Notes: generated by a model not told the origin, from the sequence alone. Numbered from the stretch's first letter, positions 1-6,763 are shown. The stretch is 10,831 nt of DNA from Thermaceae bacterium (GCA_027023345.1 JALVVO010000150.1:1-10831); one strand, 5' to 3'. Numbers and translations are program-made.

Positions 1-727
1 GGCCGGGGCCGGCGGTGCTCGCGGGCACCCGGGCCAGCGCCTTGGCCCAGAGGAAGTAGGCGACCGCCCCCGGGAAGACCCCCAGGTAGACCGCGGCGAG
101 GAGCGCGTCCCGGGGAGCCGACCGGACCGCCTCGCCCAGGCCCGGCAGGAAGACGAGGAGGGGCAGCGTGCCCGCCACCAGGGTGTAGACCGTGACCGCC
201 TGGGCGGAGTAGCGGGCGAGGAGGGGCTTTTGCCCGACGAAGTAGAGCGACCCCGAGAGCGCCGCCAGGAGCACGAGCACCGCCCCCGGGTCGAGGCCAA
301 ACCCCTCCCCCTCGCCGAGGGCGATCAGGGCCGCGCCCAGGAAGGCAAGGGCGAGCCCTGCCCAGGCGCCGGGGGCGAGCCGCTCGCCGAGGAGAAACCG
401 GGCGAGGAGGGCGATGAAGACCGGCGAGGTCGCGATCAGGAGGCTCGCCGAGCCGGCGGCGACGCTCACCTCCCCGTAGGTCAGGGCGGTGTGGTAGCCG
501 AAGACGCCGAGGAAGCCGAGGAGCAAAAATCGCCCCGCGTCCTCCCGGCGCGGCGCCGGGAGCCGAAAGAGCCCGGCGAAAAGGAGCAGCACCAACGAGG
601 CCGAGAGGAAGCGGACGAGCACCAGGTGACCGGGGGCGAGCCCGAGGAGGGCCGCCCGGATGCCGGCGAACGCCGAGGACCAGAAGAGGAGGGCGCCGAG
701 GGCGTAGGCCCAGGTCCAAAGGTCCAC
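1..727 (-). CDS. DMT-superfamily (EamA) transporter, 3' end beyond window
   Basis: Inner-membrane permease of the drug/metabolite transporter superfamily, probably exporting a small metabolite or amino acid; the substrate cannot be read. About 242 codons are visible, starting at GTG 727 (protein begins MDLWTWAYALGALLFW). The family usually has about 280-300 residues, so roughly the last helix or two lie outside the window. The sequence is almost continuous hydrophobic helices. It has EamA hallmarks: WSSAFAGIRAAL at the first helix, RFLSASLVLL in the second, and SPVFIALLARFLLGERL near the end of the first repeat. A second EamA repeat begins around residue 145 and carries YLGVFPGAVAYFLWAKAL. 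No in-frame ATG lies just upstream. The ATG at 735 is in a different frame and yields only an arginine/serine-rich shadow. GTG 727 sits 8 bases after a TATACC -10 element, suggesting a nearly leaderless mRNA. The gene is divergent from the LOG gene. Confidence 0.88.
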   Translation of the reverse strand, partial: MDLWTWAYALGALLFWSSAFAGIRAALLGLAPGHLVLVRFLSASLVLLLFAGLFRLPAPRREDAGRFLLLGFLGVFGYHTALTYGEVSVAAGSASLLIATSPVFIALLARFLLGERLAPGAWAGLALAFLGAALIALGEGEGFGLDPGAVLVLLAALSGSLYFVGQKPLLARYSAQAVTVYTLVAGTLPLLVFLPGLGEAVRSAPRDALLAAVYLGVFPGAVAYFLWAKALARVPASTAGPG

Positions 728-735
728 GGCGCCAT

Positions 736-743
736 GGTATAGG
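736..743. promoter_or_regulatory. Overlapping divergent -10 elements
   Basis: The near-symmetric GGTATAGG reads TATAGG on the plus strand (738-743) and TATACC on the minus strand (741-736). Predicted start points are about 750 on plus and 729 on minus. These lie within a few bases of the LOG start (747 or 753) and of the transporter GTG (727), so both transcripts would be leaderless or nearly so. No good -35 box is visible on either side. The promoter call rests on the hexamers and their spacing only. Confidence 0.4.
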
Positions 744-746
744 CTC

Positions 747-1283
747 TTGGGCGTGAGGAAGGTCGTCGCGCTTTTCGGCTCTTCGCGGGCGGAGCCGGGC
801 TCTGGGGCCTACGCCCGCGCCTACGCCTTCGGTCGGGTGATCGGCGAGCGCGGGTTCGACCTGGTCACCGGCGGCTACGGCGGGGTGATGGAGGCGGCGA
901 GCCGCGGGGCCAAGGAGGCCGGGGCGCTGGTGATCGGGGTCACCGCCCCGCCGGTCTTCCCCGGCCGGGCCGGGGCCAACGCCCACGTGGACCTGGAGCT
1001 CCCCTCGCCGAGCCTGCTCTCCCGGATCGAGCGGCTCCTCGACCTGGCCGCCGCCGCGGTCGCGTTGCCCGGGGGCGTGGGGACGCTCGCCGAGATCGCC
1101 GCCGCCTGGAACCGGGCCTACGTGGACCGGCTCGCCGGCCGGCCGGTGAGGCCGGTGGCGGTGCACGCGGCCTGGCGCGCGCTTTTGCGCCCGGAGCTCG
1201 AGATCGCACCCGGAGACCTCGAGCTCCTACGCTTCTTCGAGGACGAGGCCGAACTTCGCGCTTTTCTCGGTGAAATCGGGTAG
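747..1283 (+). CDS. LOG-family (lysine decarboxylase-like fold) nucleotide-binding protein
   Basis: A 178-residue cytosolic Rossmann-fold protein of the LOG/TIGR00730 type. Characterised members hydrolyse cytokinin-type nucleoside 5'-monophosphates or AMP to base plus ribose 5-phosphate; the role in bacteria is often unknown. Family motifs are clear: GGYGGVMEA at residues 42-50 and PGGVGTLAE at 108-116. R93 sits where the conserved ERK arginine would align and E116 ends the second motif, so the two catalytic residues of the family seem present, although the Glu of ERK is replaced by Ser. The N-terminal strand KVVALFGSS is typical. The start is TTG 747 or, two codons later, GTG 753; there is no Shine-Dalgarno sequence and a TATA element lies just upstream. 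It stands alone on the plus strand, 10 bases before the small membrane protein. Confidence 0.85.
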   Translation: MGVRKVVALFGSSRAEPGSGAYARAYAFGRVIGERGFDLVTGGYGGVMEAASRGAKEAGALVIGVTAPPVFPGRAGANAHVDLELPSPSLLSRIERLLDLAAAAVALPGGVGTLAEIAAAWNRAYVDRLAGRPVRPVAVHAAWRALLRPELEIAPGDLELLRFFEDEAELRAFLGEIG

Positions 1284-1286
1284 ATT
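1281..1286 (+). promoter_or_regulatory. Predicted -10 element of the small membrane protein gene
   Basis: TAGATT overlaps the stop codon of the LOG gene (TAG 1281-1283) and lies 7 bases before ATG 1294. Transcription would begin at about 1293, giving an essentially leaderless mRNA. No Shine-Dalgarno sequence is present. The -35 region is not convincing. Confidence 0.4.
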
Positions 1287-1293
1287 CTGAAGT

Positions 1294-1482
1294 ATGGAGG
1301 TTTGCCTTTCCCGTTGGCGGTTTTTTCTCTGCCAGGCCCTTGCGGCAAGCGGCGTGGCGCTGCTCTTTAATCTGCTCTTGGAGCCCACGTTGAGCCGGGG
1401 TCGCGCGGTGGACGCCCTGCTCACCGGGTTTTTGCTCGCGGGCTTTTTGAACTACGTCTTCTTGAGGCCGGAAAAGGTCTAG
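1294..1482 (+). CDS. Small two-helix membrane protein, unknown function
   Basis: A 62-residue protein that I do not recognise. Two hydrophobic stretches (about residues 9-29 and 38-57) are separated by a short loop, EPTLSRGRAVD, with the basic N-terminus MEVCLSRWR before the first. This predicts a helical hairpin in the inner membrane, with both termini probably cytoplasmic by the positive-inside rule. The ATG is preceded by TAGATT at leaderless spacing, which supports a real expressed gene. Two cysteines (C4, C13) lie near the first helix. The stop codon overlaps that of the convergent cupin gene within the palindrome CTAG (1479-1482). The position directly after the LOG gene does not by itself suggest a function. 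Confidence 0.6.
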   Translation: MEVCLSRWRFFLCQALAASGVALLFNLLLEPTLSRGRAVDALLTGFLLAGFLNYVFLRPEKV

Positions 1483-1808
1483 CCGAGCTTTTTGAGGAGG
1501 TCCTCCCGCACCGGGCTGAAGACGTCGAGGACCAGGCTTTCCTCGAGGGTCTCCACCCGGTGCCGGGCCCCGCCGGGCACCCAGACGGCGTCGCCGGGGC
1601 CGAGCTCGGCCGCCTCCCCCTCGAGCACGAAGAGGATCCGCCCGCGAAGCACCAGGGTGATCTGCTCCTCGGGGTGGGCGTGCTCGGGCACCTCGGTGCC
1701 GGGCCTTAGCTCGACCAGGTTCACCATCGCCCGCTCGCCGCCGAAGGCGGCCGCGAGCGCGCCGGGGACCAACGGTTTCTTCTCCGTCTCCAGGTTTTTC
1801 CGCTTCAT
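1479..1808 (-). CDS. Single-domain cupin protein
   Basis: A small (109-residue) conserved beta-barrel of the cupin_2 type, probably binding one divalent metal in the cytoplasm. Motif 1 is G37 followed by HAHPEEQ, with H43, H45 and Q49 as candidate metal ligands. Motif 2 is PGDAVWVPGGARHRV, with H83 as the fourth ligand. Such stand-alone cupins serve as isomerases, dioxygenases, sugar or acid binding proteins, or regulators, so the reaction is undefined. I chose ATG 1808 over the upstream GTG 1814. ATG has AAGGAG five bases ahead (1819-1814) and overlaps the stop of the preceding gene in ATGA, whereas GTG would lie on top of the ribosome binding site. It is the last gene of the minus-strand set, so it is probably translationally coupled to its upstream neighbour. 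The stop overlaps the convergent small membrane protein gene. Confidence 0.85.
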   Translation of the reverse strand: MKRKNLETEKKPLVPGALAAAFGGERAMVNLVELRPGTEVPEHAHPEEQITLVLRGRILFVLEGEAAELGPGDAVWVPGGARHRVETLEESLVLDVFSPVREDLLKKLG

Positions 1809-2074
1809 CGCCACTCCTTGATGGGGACGAGCTCGCCGCCCTCGACCGCCTTCCTCACCGGGCGCATCCGCCGGTCGAACCAGACCTCGAGCACCGCCCG
1901 GTCGAGGCTTTTCGGCGCCACGATCTCCTTCCGGAGGTAGTAGCCCTCGCCGGTGGGGGAGATCTCGGCGCTCTTTGCGATCCGGATCGGCACCACCTCG
2001 CCGGAAGCGGTGCGCATCCGGCAGAGGAAGAACCGCCCCTCGCTCTTCAGGTGCTCCTCGCGGCGGAAGAACAT
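1805..2074 (-). CDS. Conserved-looking 89-residue protein of unknown function
   Basis: I do not recognise a named domain. The protein is soluble and basic, with no signal peptide or membrane segment. Its sequence looks like alternating beta strands: RFFLCRMRTASGEVVPIRIAK, then GYYLRKEIVAPKSLDRAVLEVWF and GGELVPIKEW. This suggests a small all-beta or SH3/OB-like fold, which is inference only. One cysteine is present (C18). ATG 2074 follows the TAG stop of the M20 gene with no gap, and the gene overlaps the cupin start by four bases (ATGA). That packing implies translation from the same mRNA and a shared role with the peptidase and cupin. No Shine-Dalgarno sequence is evident, so coupling to the upstream gene is likely. 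It may be specific to the Thermaceae. Confidence 0.75.
   Translation of the reverse strand: MFFRREEHLKSEGRFFLCRMRTASGEVVPIRIAKSAEISPTGEGYYLRKEIVAPKSLDRAVLEVWFDRRMRPVRKAVEGGELVPIKEWR
1814..1819 (-). promoter_or_regulatory. Ribosome binding site deciding the cupin start
   Basis: AAGGAG on the minus strand, five bases before ATG 1808. It lies inside the 3' end of the 89-codon gene and settles ATG 1808 rather than GTG 1814 as the cupin start. Confidence 0.7.
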
Positions 2075-3247
2075 CTAGCGCCAGTCTACAAGCCGCGAAA
2101 GCAGCCGGGCGAGGAGGGCGCCGCGGGGAGCCAGGCTCGCCTTCAGCACGTGCTCGGTGGGCTGGTGGGCGCCGCCGCCCGCGGGCCCGAGCCCGTCGAG
2201 GGTCGGCACCCCCTTGGCCTGGGTGAAGTTGCCGTCGGAGCCGCCGCCCACGCGGCCGGCCCCGACCTCGAAGCCGAGGGCCCGGGCCTCCTCCTGGGCG
2301 ATCTCGAAAAGGCGCATCGAGTCGGGGGTGGGTTCCATGGGCGGGCGGTTGAGCCCGCCCTCGACCTTGACCCGGGTCCCGGGGGTCCGGGGCGCGTAGC
2401 CGGCCAGGGCCGCTTCCACCCTCCGGGCCTCGGCCTCGGTCCAGGCCCTAAGGTCCACGAGCAGCTCGGCCTCGGGGGCGACCACGTTGCTGGCGAATCC
2501 CCCCCGGATCACGTTGGGGCCCACAGTAGTGCCGGCCTCGAGGTTCTCCTGGGCCTTGGCGAAGAGGACGAAGTGGGCCGCCTCCACCACCGCGTTCACT
2601 CCCTTCTCGGGCTCCACCCCCTGGTGGGCGGCCCGGCCCTTGACCTGGACCCGGAAGAGGCCGACTCCCTTCCGGGCCACCTTGAGGTCGCCGGTCCTGG
2701 TGGGGGCCTCGAGCACGAGGGCGGCGTCGGCGAGGGTCGCCTCCTGCTGGATGACCTCCCGGGAGGCCTCCGAGCCGATCTCCTCGTCGGGGGTGAGGAG
2801 GATGGTGAGGTGGGGGTGCTCGAGCCCGGCGCCGATCAGGTAGCGCACCGCCCAGGGGATGAAGAGCAGCCCGCCCTTCATGTCGTAGATCCCGGGGCCG
2901 TAGATCCGCTCCGCGTCCTCCCGCCAGAGCGTCTTCCACGAGCCCCGGGGGTGGACGGTGTCGTAGTGGGCGAGGAGGAGCACGTTCGGCCCCCGCCCGC
3001 GGCGGGTCACCTTGAGCAGGGGGCCGGTGGGGAGCTCGATCCGCTCGACCCGCCCGATCAGGGCGAACCGCCCCTCCAGCCAGGCCGCCGCCGCCCGCAG
3101 GTGGCGCAGGCATTCCTCGCGGGCCCCGCGGTCAAGCCGGGAGGGGCAGCTCGGGGTCTCGAACCCGACCAGGGTCTTGAGGTCGGCCAGGTAGCGGGGC
3201 AGGCTGGCTTCGAAGTCGGCGAGGGTGTCGGCGGCGACGAGTGGCAT
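2075..3247 (-). CDS. M20-family zinc metallopeptidase (glutamate carboxypeptidase-like)
   Basis: A 390-residue di-zinc hydrolase of the M20/CPG2 type, without a signal peptide and so cytoplasmic. Family members cleave C-terminal glutamate or other N-acyl amino acids and dipeptides. The full catalytic set is visible. HYDTVHPRG supplies H94 (metal) and D96. YGPGIYDMKGG supplies bridging D122. TPDEEIGS supplies base E155 and ligand E156. LVLEAP supplies E180, and GGGAHQPTEH supplies H361. The dimerisation/lid domain lies between about residues 190 and 305, with conserved H208 in KGRAAHQGV. E180 at the third-ligand position is typical of carboxypeptidase-like rather than aminopeptidase-like members. 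ATG 3247 lies 12 bases after the ligase stop, and TAG is directly followed by the next ATG. No Shine-Dalgarno sequence precedes the start, but a perfect TATAAT lies 11 bases upstream. The natural substrate is unknown; the upstream amide ligase makes a gamma-glutamyl or similar amide plausible. Confidence 0.92.
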   Translation of the reverse strand: MPLVAADTLADFEASLPRYLADLKTLVGFETPSCPSRLDRGAREECLRHLRAAAAWLEGRFALIGRVERIELPTGPLLKVTRRGRGPNVLLLAHYDTVHPRGSWKTLWREDAERIYGPGIYDMKGGLLFIPWAVRYLIGAGLEHPHLTILLTPDEEIGSEASREVIQQEATLADAALVLEAPTRTGDLKVARKGVGLFRVQVKGRAAHQGVEPEKGVNAVVEAAHFVLFAKAQENLEAGTTVGPNVIRGGFASNVVAPEAELLVDLRAWTEAEARRVEAALAGYAPRTPGTRVKVEGGLNRPPMEPTPDSMRLFEIAQEEARALGFEVGAGRVGGGSDGNFTQAKGVPTLDGLGPAGGGAHQPTEHVLKASLAPRGALLARLLSRLVDWR

Positions 3248-3258
3248 CCCGGGTTGCG

Positions 3259-3264
3259 ATTATA
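3259..3264 (-). promoter_or_regulatory. Perfect TATAAT between ligase and peptidase genes
   Basis: On the minus strand TATAAT spans the ligase stop codon (TAA, 3262-3260). The predicted start point is near 3252, giving a leader of about five bases before ATG 3247, which lacks a Shine-Dalgarno sequence. This could be an internal promoter that lets the peptidase, the unknown gene and the cupin be expressed apart from the ligase. No clear -35 box is seen, so the call rests on the hexamer and its position. Confidence 0.45.
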
Positions 3265-4393
3265 CCCGGTCCGCCCCGTCCTCTTCGGAAAAGTTGAGGG
3301 TTTCCTCGGCCAGCCAGTCCACCACCGCCCGGGCGTCGCCGGTCTCCTCGAAGACCTTGAGCTGGTGGTCGGCCGAGGTTCCCCGGTCGAGGATGCGGAA
3401 GACGTGCTCCACCGCCCAGCGGGAGTCGAGCTCGTCGAGTACCTCGTCCACGAACTCGACGAGCTCGACCATCAGGTCCCGGGCCCACTTCTCCCGGCGC
3501 TCGCCGAAGTCGATCAGCTTGCCCTCGAGGCCGTATCGGGCCGCCCGCCAGAGGTTTTCCTCGATCATCGGGGTGGGGTAGACGCGGAAGGTGATGTTGT
3601 CCTGCCGCATCAGGTAGTGCTTGTAAACGAGCGCCTGCGCCAGCGCCGCCACCGCGATCACGTCCATCGGGTTGGTGGCGAGGTCGAAGGCGCGGAACTC
3701 GAGGGTGGGGTAGGCGTGGTGGGGTCGGATCGCCCACCAGATCCGGGAGGCGTCGGGGATCGAGCCGGTCTGCACCAGCACGTCCACGAGGTGCTGGTAG
3801 GCGGCGTGGGAGTCGAAGACCACCGGGATGCCGGTACGGGGGAGGTTGCGCCAGATCAGGCTGCGGTAGCTCTTGAACCCGGTCTTGCGGTTACGCCAAA
3901 GTGGGCTGGAGACGGTGAGGGCGAGCATGTGGGGGAGCATGTAACGGAGCACGTTCATCGCGTCGATGCGGAACTCGAGGTCACCGCCGACGCCGATGTG
4001 CACGTGGGTGCCGAAGATGAGAAGGGCCCGCACCGCGTCCTGGAACTCGCCGAGGAGCTCCTGGTAGCGCTCCTTCTCGGTGATCGGCACCTCCTCCCAC
4101 AGGGCGAAGGGGTGGGTGCCGGCGGCGACGATGCGCACGCCGTGGCGCTCGGCGAGCTCGGCGACGACGGTGCGCATGTCCTTCAAGAAGCGGTAGGCCT
4201 CGCGGATGTTTTCCGCCGGCGGGGTGCCGATCTCGATCATCGCCTGGTGGAGCTCGGGGTTCAGAAGCCGGGTCAGGTAGGCGGGCGCGTCGGCCAGGAC
4301 CCGGCTCGCCATGGGCGCGAGGTCCCGGCTTTCGGGATCGATGAGCTGGTACTCTTCCTCGATGCCGATGGTGAGGGGCAGTCCTTGGGGCAT
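3260..4393 (-). CDS. GCS2-family (YbdK-type) carboxylate-amine ligase
   Basis: A 377-residue cytosolic ATP-dependent ligase of the glutamate-cysteine ligase family 2 (YbdK/EgtA type), which joins a carboxylate, often the gamma carboxyl of glutamate, to an amine through an acyl phosphate. Family signatures run in order: GIEEEYQL at residues 10-17 (metal/ATP glutamates), AAGTHPFA at 91-98, FGTHVHIGV at 127-135, SSPLWRN at 162-168, RPHHAYPTLEFRAFD at 223-237, and EENLWRAARYGL at 278-289. The length of about 370 residues is normal. The exact product is unclear, since YbdK-group enzymes show weak glutamate-cysteine ligase activity and many have unknown substrates. ATG 4393 has a strong AGGAGGT three bases upstream and a TAGTAT -10 further up. 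It is the first gene of the minus-strand set. Confidence 0.9.
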   Translation of the reverse strand: MPQGLPLTIGIEEEYQLIDPESRDLAPMASRVLADAPAYLTRLLNPELHQAMIEIGTPPAENIREAYRFLKDMRTVVAELAERHGVRIVAAGTHPFALWEEVPITEKERYQELLGEFQDAVRALLIFGTHVHIGVGGDLEFRIDAMNVLRYMLPHMLALTVSSPLWRNRKTGFKSYRSLIWRNLPRTGIPVVFDSHAAYQHLVDVLVQTGSIPDASRIWWAIRPHHAYPTLEFRAFDLATNPMDVIAVAALAQALVYKHYLMRQDNITFRVYPTPMIEENLWRAARYGLEGKLIDFGERREKWARDLMVELVEFVDEVLDELDSRWAVEHVFRILDRGTSADHQLKVFEETGDARAVVDWLAEETLNFSEEDGADRV

Positions 4394-4396
4394 GCG

Positions 4397-4420
4397 ACCT
4401 CCTGGAACCCCGCCATACTA
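4397..4420 (-). promoter_or_regulatory. Promoter -10 and ribosome binding site of the ligase gene
   Basis: On the minus strand TAGTAT (4420-4415) would start transcription near 4408. It is followed by a strong AGGAGGT (4403-4397) just before ATG 4393. Unlike most genes in this window, this transcript would carry a short leader with a normal Shine-Dalgarno sequence. It is divergent from the acylase promoter in a 66-base gap. Confidence 0.45.
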
Positions 4421-4435
4421 ACGCAACTCCGGGGG

Positions 4436-4441
4436 TAGAGT
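4436..4441 (+). promoter_or_regulatory. Predicted -10 element of the acylase operon
   Basis: TAGAGT lies 18 bases before ATG 4460, with an AAAGGGGG purine run (4448-4455) as a possible ribosome binding site. The expected start point is near 4448. A -35 box is not evident. Confidence 0.35.
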
Positions 4442-4459
4442 AGGGCCAAAGGGGGCGGC

Positions 4460-6754
4460 ATGCTCTGGCGGCTCTTCAAGTACCTCGTAGGCTTCCTGGT
4501 GGTCCTCGTCCTCTTGCTCCTGGTGGGGGGCTACTACTACGTCAAGACCGCGACCCTGCCCCGGACCAGCGGGCGGCTTGTCCTCGCCGGGCTCTCGGCC
4601 ACCGCCGAGGTCAAGAGGGACGCCCACGGGGTGATCCGGATCGAGGCCCAGAGCCTCACTGACCTCTTCTTCGCCCAGGGGGTGGCCCACGCCCAGGAGC
4701 GGCTCTGGCAGATGGAGTTCCAAAGGCGATTGGGCGCCGGGCGGCTCGCCGAGGTGCTGGGGCCGGCGGCCCTCGAGACCGACAAGTTCATGCGCACGCT
4801 CGGGGTCTACCGGGCCGCCCGCGCCGCCTACCGGGCGCTCTCGCCGGAGATCCGCGACCAGCTCGACGCCTACGTCGCCGGCGTCAACGCCTACCTGAAG
4901 ACGAACCCGCCGCTCCCCCTCGAGTTTCGGCTCCTGGGCTTTCGCCCCGAGCCCTGGAGGCCGGAGGACGCGCTGGTCTGGGCCAAGCTGATGAGCTGGG
5001 AGCTCTCCCATAACTACGACGCCGAGCTCAAGCGCTACCGCCTTCTCGCCCGTGGACTTACGAAGGAGCGCATCAACGAGCTTTTGCCCCCCTACCCCGA
5101 GGACGCGCCGACGGTGGTGAGGAGCGTCGCGGCCTGGCCCGCTCCCGCCGACGGGACGCTGGCGGAGGGGCTGTTGCGGGCGCTTCCCGAGGTCCGGGTG
5201 GGGCTGGAAGCCTCCAACAACTGGGTGATCGCCCCCGAGCGGAGCGCGACCGGCGGCGCCCTCCTCGCCAACGACCCCCACCTCCGCCTCACCGCCCCCT
5301 CGATCTGGATCCTGATGGAGCTCAAGGCCCCTGGCTTTCACGCGGTGGGGGCGAGCTTTCCCGGCCTCCCCGGGATCGTGATCGGGCGGAACGACCACGT
5401 GGCCTGGGGGGTGACCAACCTGGGGGCCGACGTCCAGGACCTCTACGTGCTCGTGGAGGCCGAGGGCGGCTACCGCTACCGGGGCGAGGTGCGTCCCTAC
5501 CGCGTGCGCGAGGAGGTCATCCGGGTCAAGGGGCGCTCGCCGGTGAAGCTCCGGGTGCGGGAGACCGTCTACGGCCCGGTGATCTCCGACGTGGTGGAGG
5601 TCCCCGGCGCCCGCCCGCTGGCCCTGCGCTGGGTGAGCCTGGACGACGGCGACACCACCCTCGAGGCCTTCCTGCGCCTTCAGCGGGCGCGGAGCTTCGA
5701 GGAGTTCCTGGCCGCGCTCCGCTACTACGTCGCCCCCAGCCAGAACTTCGTCTACGCCGACCGGACGGGGAAGATCGCCTACGTCGCGCCGGGCCGGATC
5801 CCGATCCGAAAACCCGGCCACTCGGGGGCCTACCCGGTGCCAGGCACCGGCGAGTGGGACTGGCAGGGCTGGATCCCTTTCGAGGAGCTACCCCGGGTCG
5901 AGGACCCGCCCGAGGGCTACATCGTCACCGCCAATAACAAGCCGGTGCCCAAGGACTACCCCTACCTCCTCGGGGTGGACTGGGCCGAGCCCTTCCGCGC
6001 CGAGCGGATCGAGGCGCTCATCCGATCGCGGCCGCGGCACGACCTGGAGAGCCTGAAGGCGATCCAGCTCGACGAGGTGAGCCTGCTTTACCGGGCGTTC
6101 CGGCCGGTGCTCGAGCGCCTCCGTCCCAAAAGCGAGCGGGCCCGCGCCTGGCAAAAGCGCCTCCTCGCCTGGGACGGCGACACCCGGGCGAAGAGCGAGG
6201 AGGCCAGCGTCTTCGAGGCCTGGTACACCGAGCTCTCGCGGCTCCCCGAGGCCGAGGTGGGCGAGCGCTACTGGGATGAGCCCCGCTACCTGCTCCGGGC
6301 CATGCTCGAGGGCGACGCCGCCTGCACCGCGCGGGGGGTGGAGTGCATGGAGTTCGCCGCCGACGCGCTCGAGGCCGCCCTCAAGCGGCTCGGCGAGGTG
6401 GTTCCCCCCTGGGGCCAGCTCCACCCCGCCGTCTTCGCCCACCCGGTGATGAGCCATGACCCCCGGGTGCGGCGCGTCTTCGAGCGGAGCATCGCCCGCG
6501 GCGGCGACCGCTACACGGTGAATGTGGGCATCTACCGCCCCGAGGACTTCCGCATGTTCTGGGGGCCCTCCTACCGCCAGCTCGTCGACCTCGCCCACCC
6601 CGAGGAAAGCCGCTTCGTCCACCCCATGGGGCAGTCGGGGAACGTATTGAGCCGGCACTACGCGGACCTGCTACCGCTCTGGGCCCGGGGCGAGTACCTG
6701 CCGATGGGGCTTGGGGAGGTCAAGGAGCGGTTGGTGCTCGAGCCCGGACGCTAG
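4460..6754 (+). CDS. Penicillin acylase family (S45) Ntn hydrolase, membrane-anchored
   Basis: A 764-residue self-processing amidase. An N-terminal helix (about residues 7-27), preceded by two basic residues and without an obvious cleavage site, anchors it with the enzyme outside the cytoplasm. The alpha chain precedes S252. S252 in EASNNWV is the autocatalytic nucleophile, which becomes residue 1 of the beta chain. Counting from it, H274 falls at beta 23, D324 and D327 at beta 73 and 76 (the calcium ligands of Escherichia coli penicillin G acylase), and N492 at beta 241, the oxyanion Asn. This register strongly supports an active enzyme. His at beta 23 is the state of cephalosporin and acyl-homoserine-lactone acylases rather than the Gln of penicillin G acylase. 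A Thermus thermophilus homologue is known to favour aliphatic acyl chains, so a fatty-acyl amide is a likely substrate. Only two cysteines occur, C622 and C629, possibly a disulfide. Confidence 0.93.
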   Translation: MLWRLFKYLVGFLVVLVLLLLVGGYYYVKTATLPRTSGRLVLAGLSATAEVKRDAHGVIRIEAQSLTDLFFAQGVAHAQERLWQMEFQRRLGAGRLAEVLGPAALETDKFMRTLGVYRAARAAYRALSPEIRDQLDAYVAGVNAYLKTNPPLPLEFRLLGFRPEPWRPEDALVWAKLMSWELSHNYDAELKRYRLLARGLTKERINELLPPYPEDAPTVVRSVAAWPAPADGTLAEGLLRALPEVRVGLEASNNWVIAPERSATGGALLANDPHLRLTAPSIWILMELKAPGFHAVGASFPGLPGIVIGRNDHVAWGVTNLGADVQDLYVLVEAEGGYRYRGEVRPYRVREEVIRVKGRSPVKLRVRETVYGPVISDVVEVPGARPLALRWVSLDDGDTTLEAFLRLQRARSFEEFLAALRYYVAPSQNFVYADRTGKIAYVAPGRIPIRKPGHSGAYPVPGTGEWDWQGWIPFEELPRVEDPPEGYIVTANNKPVPKDYPYLLGVDWAEPFRAERIEALIRSRPRHDLESLKAIQLDEVSLLYRAFRPVLERLRPKSERARAWQKRLLAWDGDTRAKSEEASVFEAWYTELSRLPEAEVGERYWDEPRYLLRAMLEGDAACTARGVECMEFAADALEAALKRLGEVVPPWGQLHPAVFAHPVMSHDPRVRRVFERSIARGGDRYTVNVGIYRPEDFRMFWGPSYRQLVDLAHPEESRFVHPMGQSGNVLSRHYADLLPLWARGEYLPMGLGEVKERLVLEPGR

Positions 6755-6763
6755 GGGGACGGC

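Noticed and set aside
481..735. Minus-strand ATG 735 as the transporter start
   Set aside because: It opens a different frame giving a Ser/Arg/Pro-rich peptide. The transporter frame begins at GTG 727.
230..742. 170-codon plus-strand frame over the transporter gene
   Set aside because: Charged Glu/Arg/Gly repeats typical of antisense to a membrane-protein gene; the minus frame encodes a clear EamA transporter.
1809..1814. GTG 1814 as the cupin start
   Set aside because: It would overlap the AAGGAG ribosome binding site; ATG 1808 has proper spacing and an ATGA overlap.
2051..4438. 795-codon open frame on the plus strand
   Set aside because: It lies antisense to the M20 and ligase genes, is rich in Gly/Pro/His/Glu as expected of a GC-biased antisense frame, and has no domain. 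The minus-strand frames hold complete catalytic motifs.
4418..5821. 467-codon open frame on the minus strand
   Set aside because: Antisense to the acylase gene, low-complexity composition, no motif; the plus strand has a fully consistent Ntn-hydrolase register.
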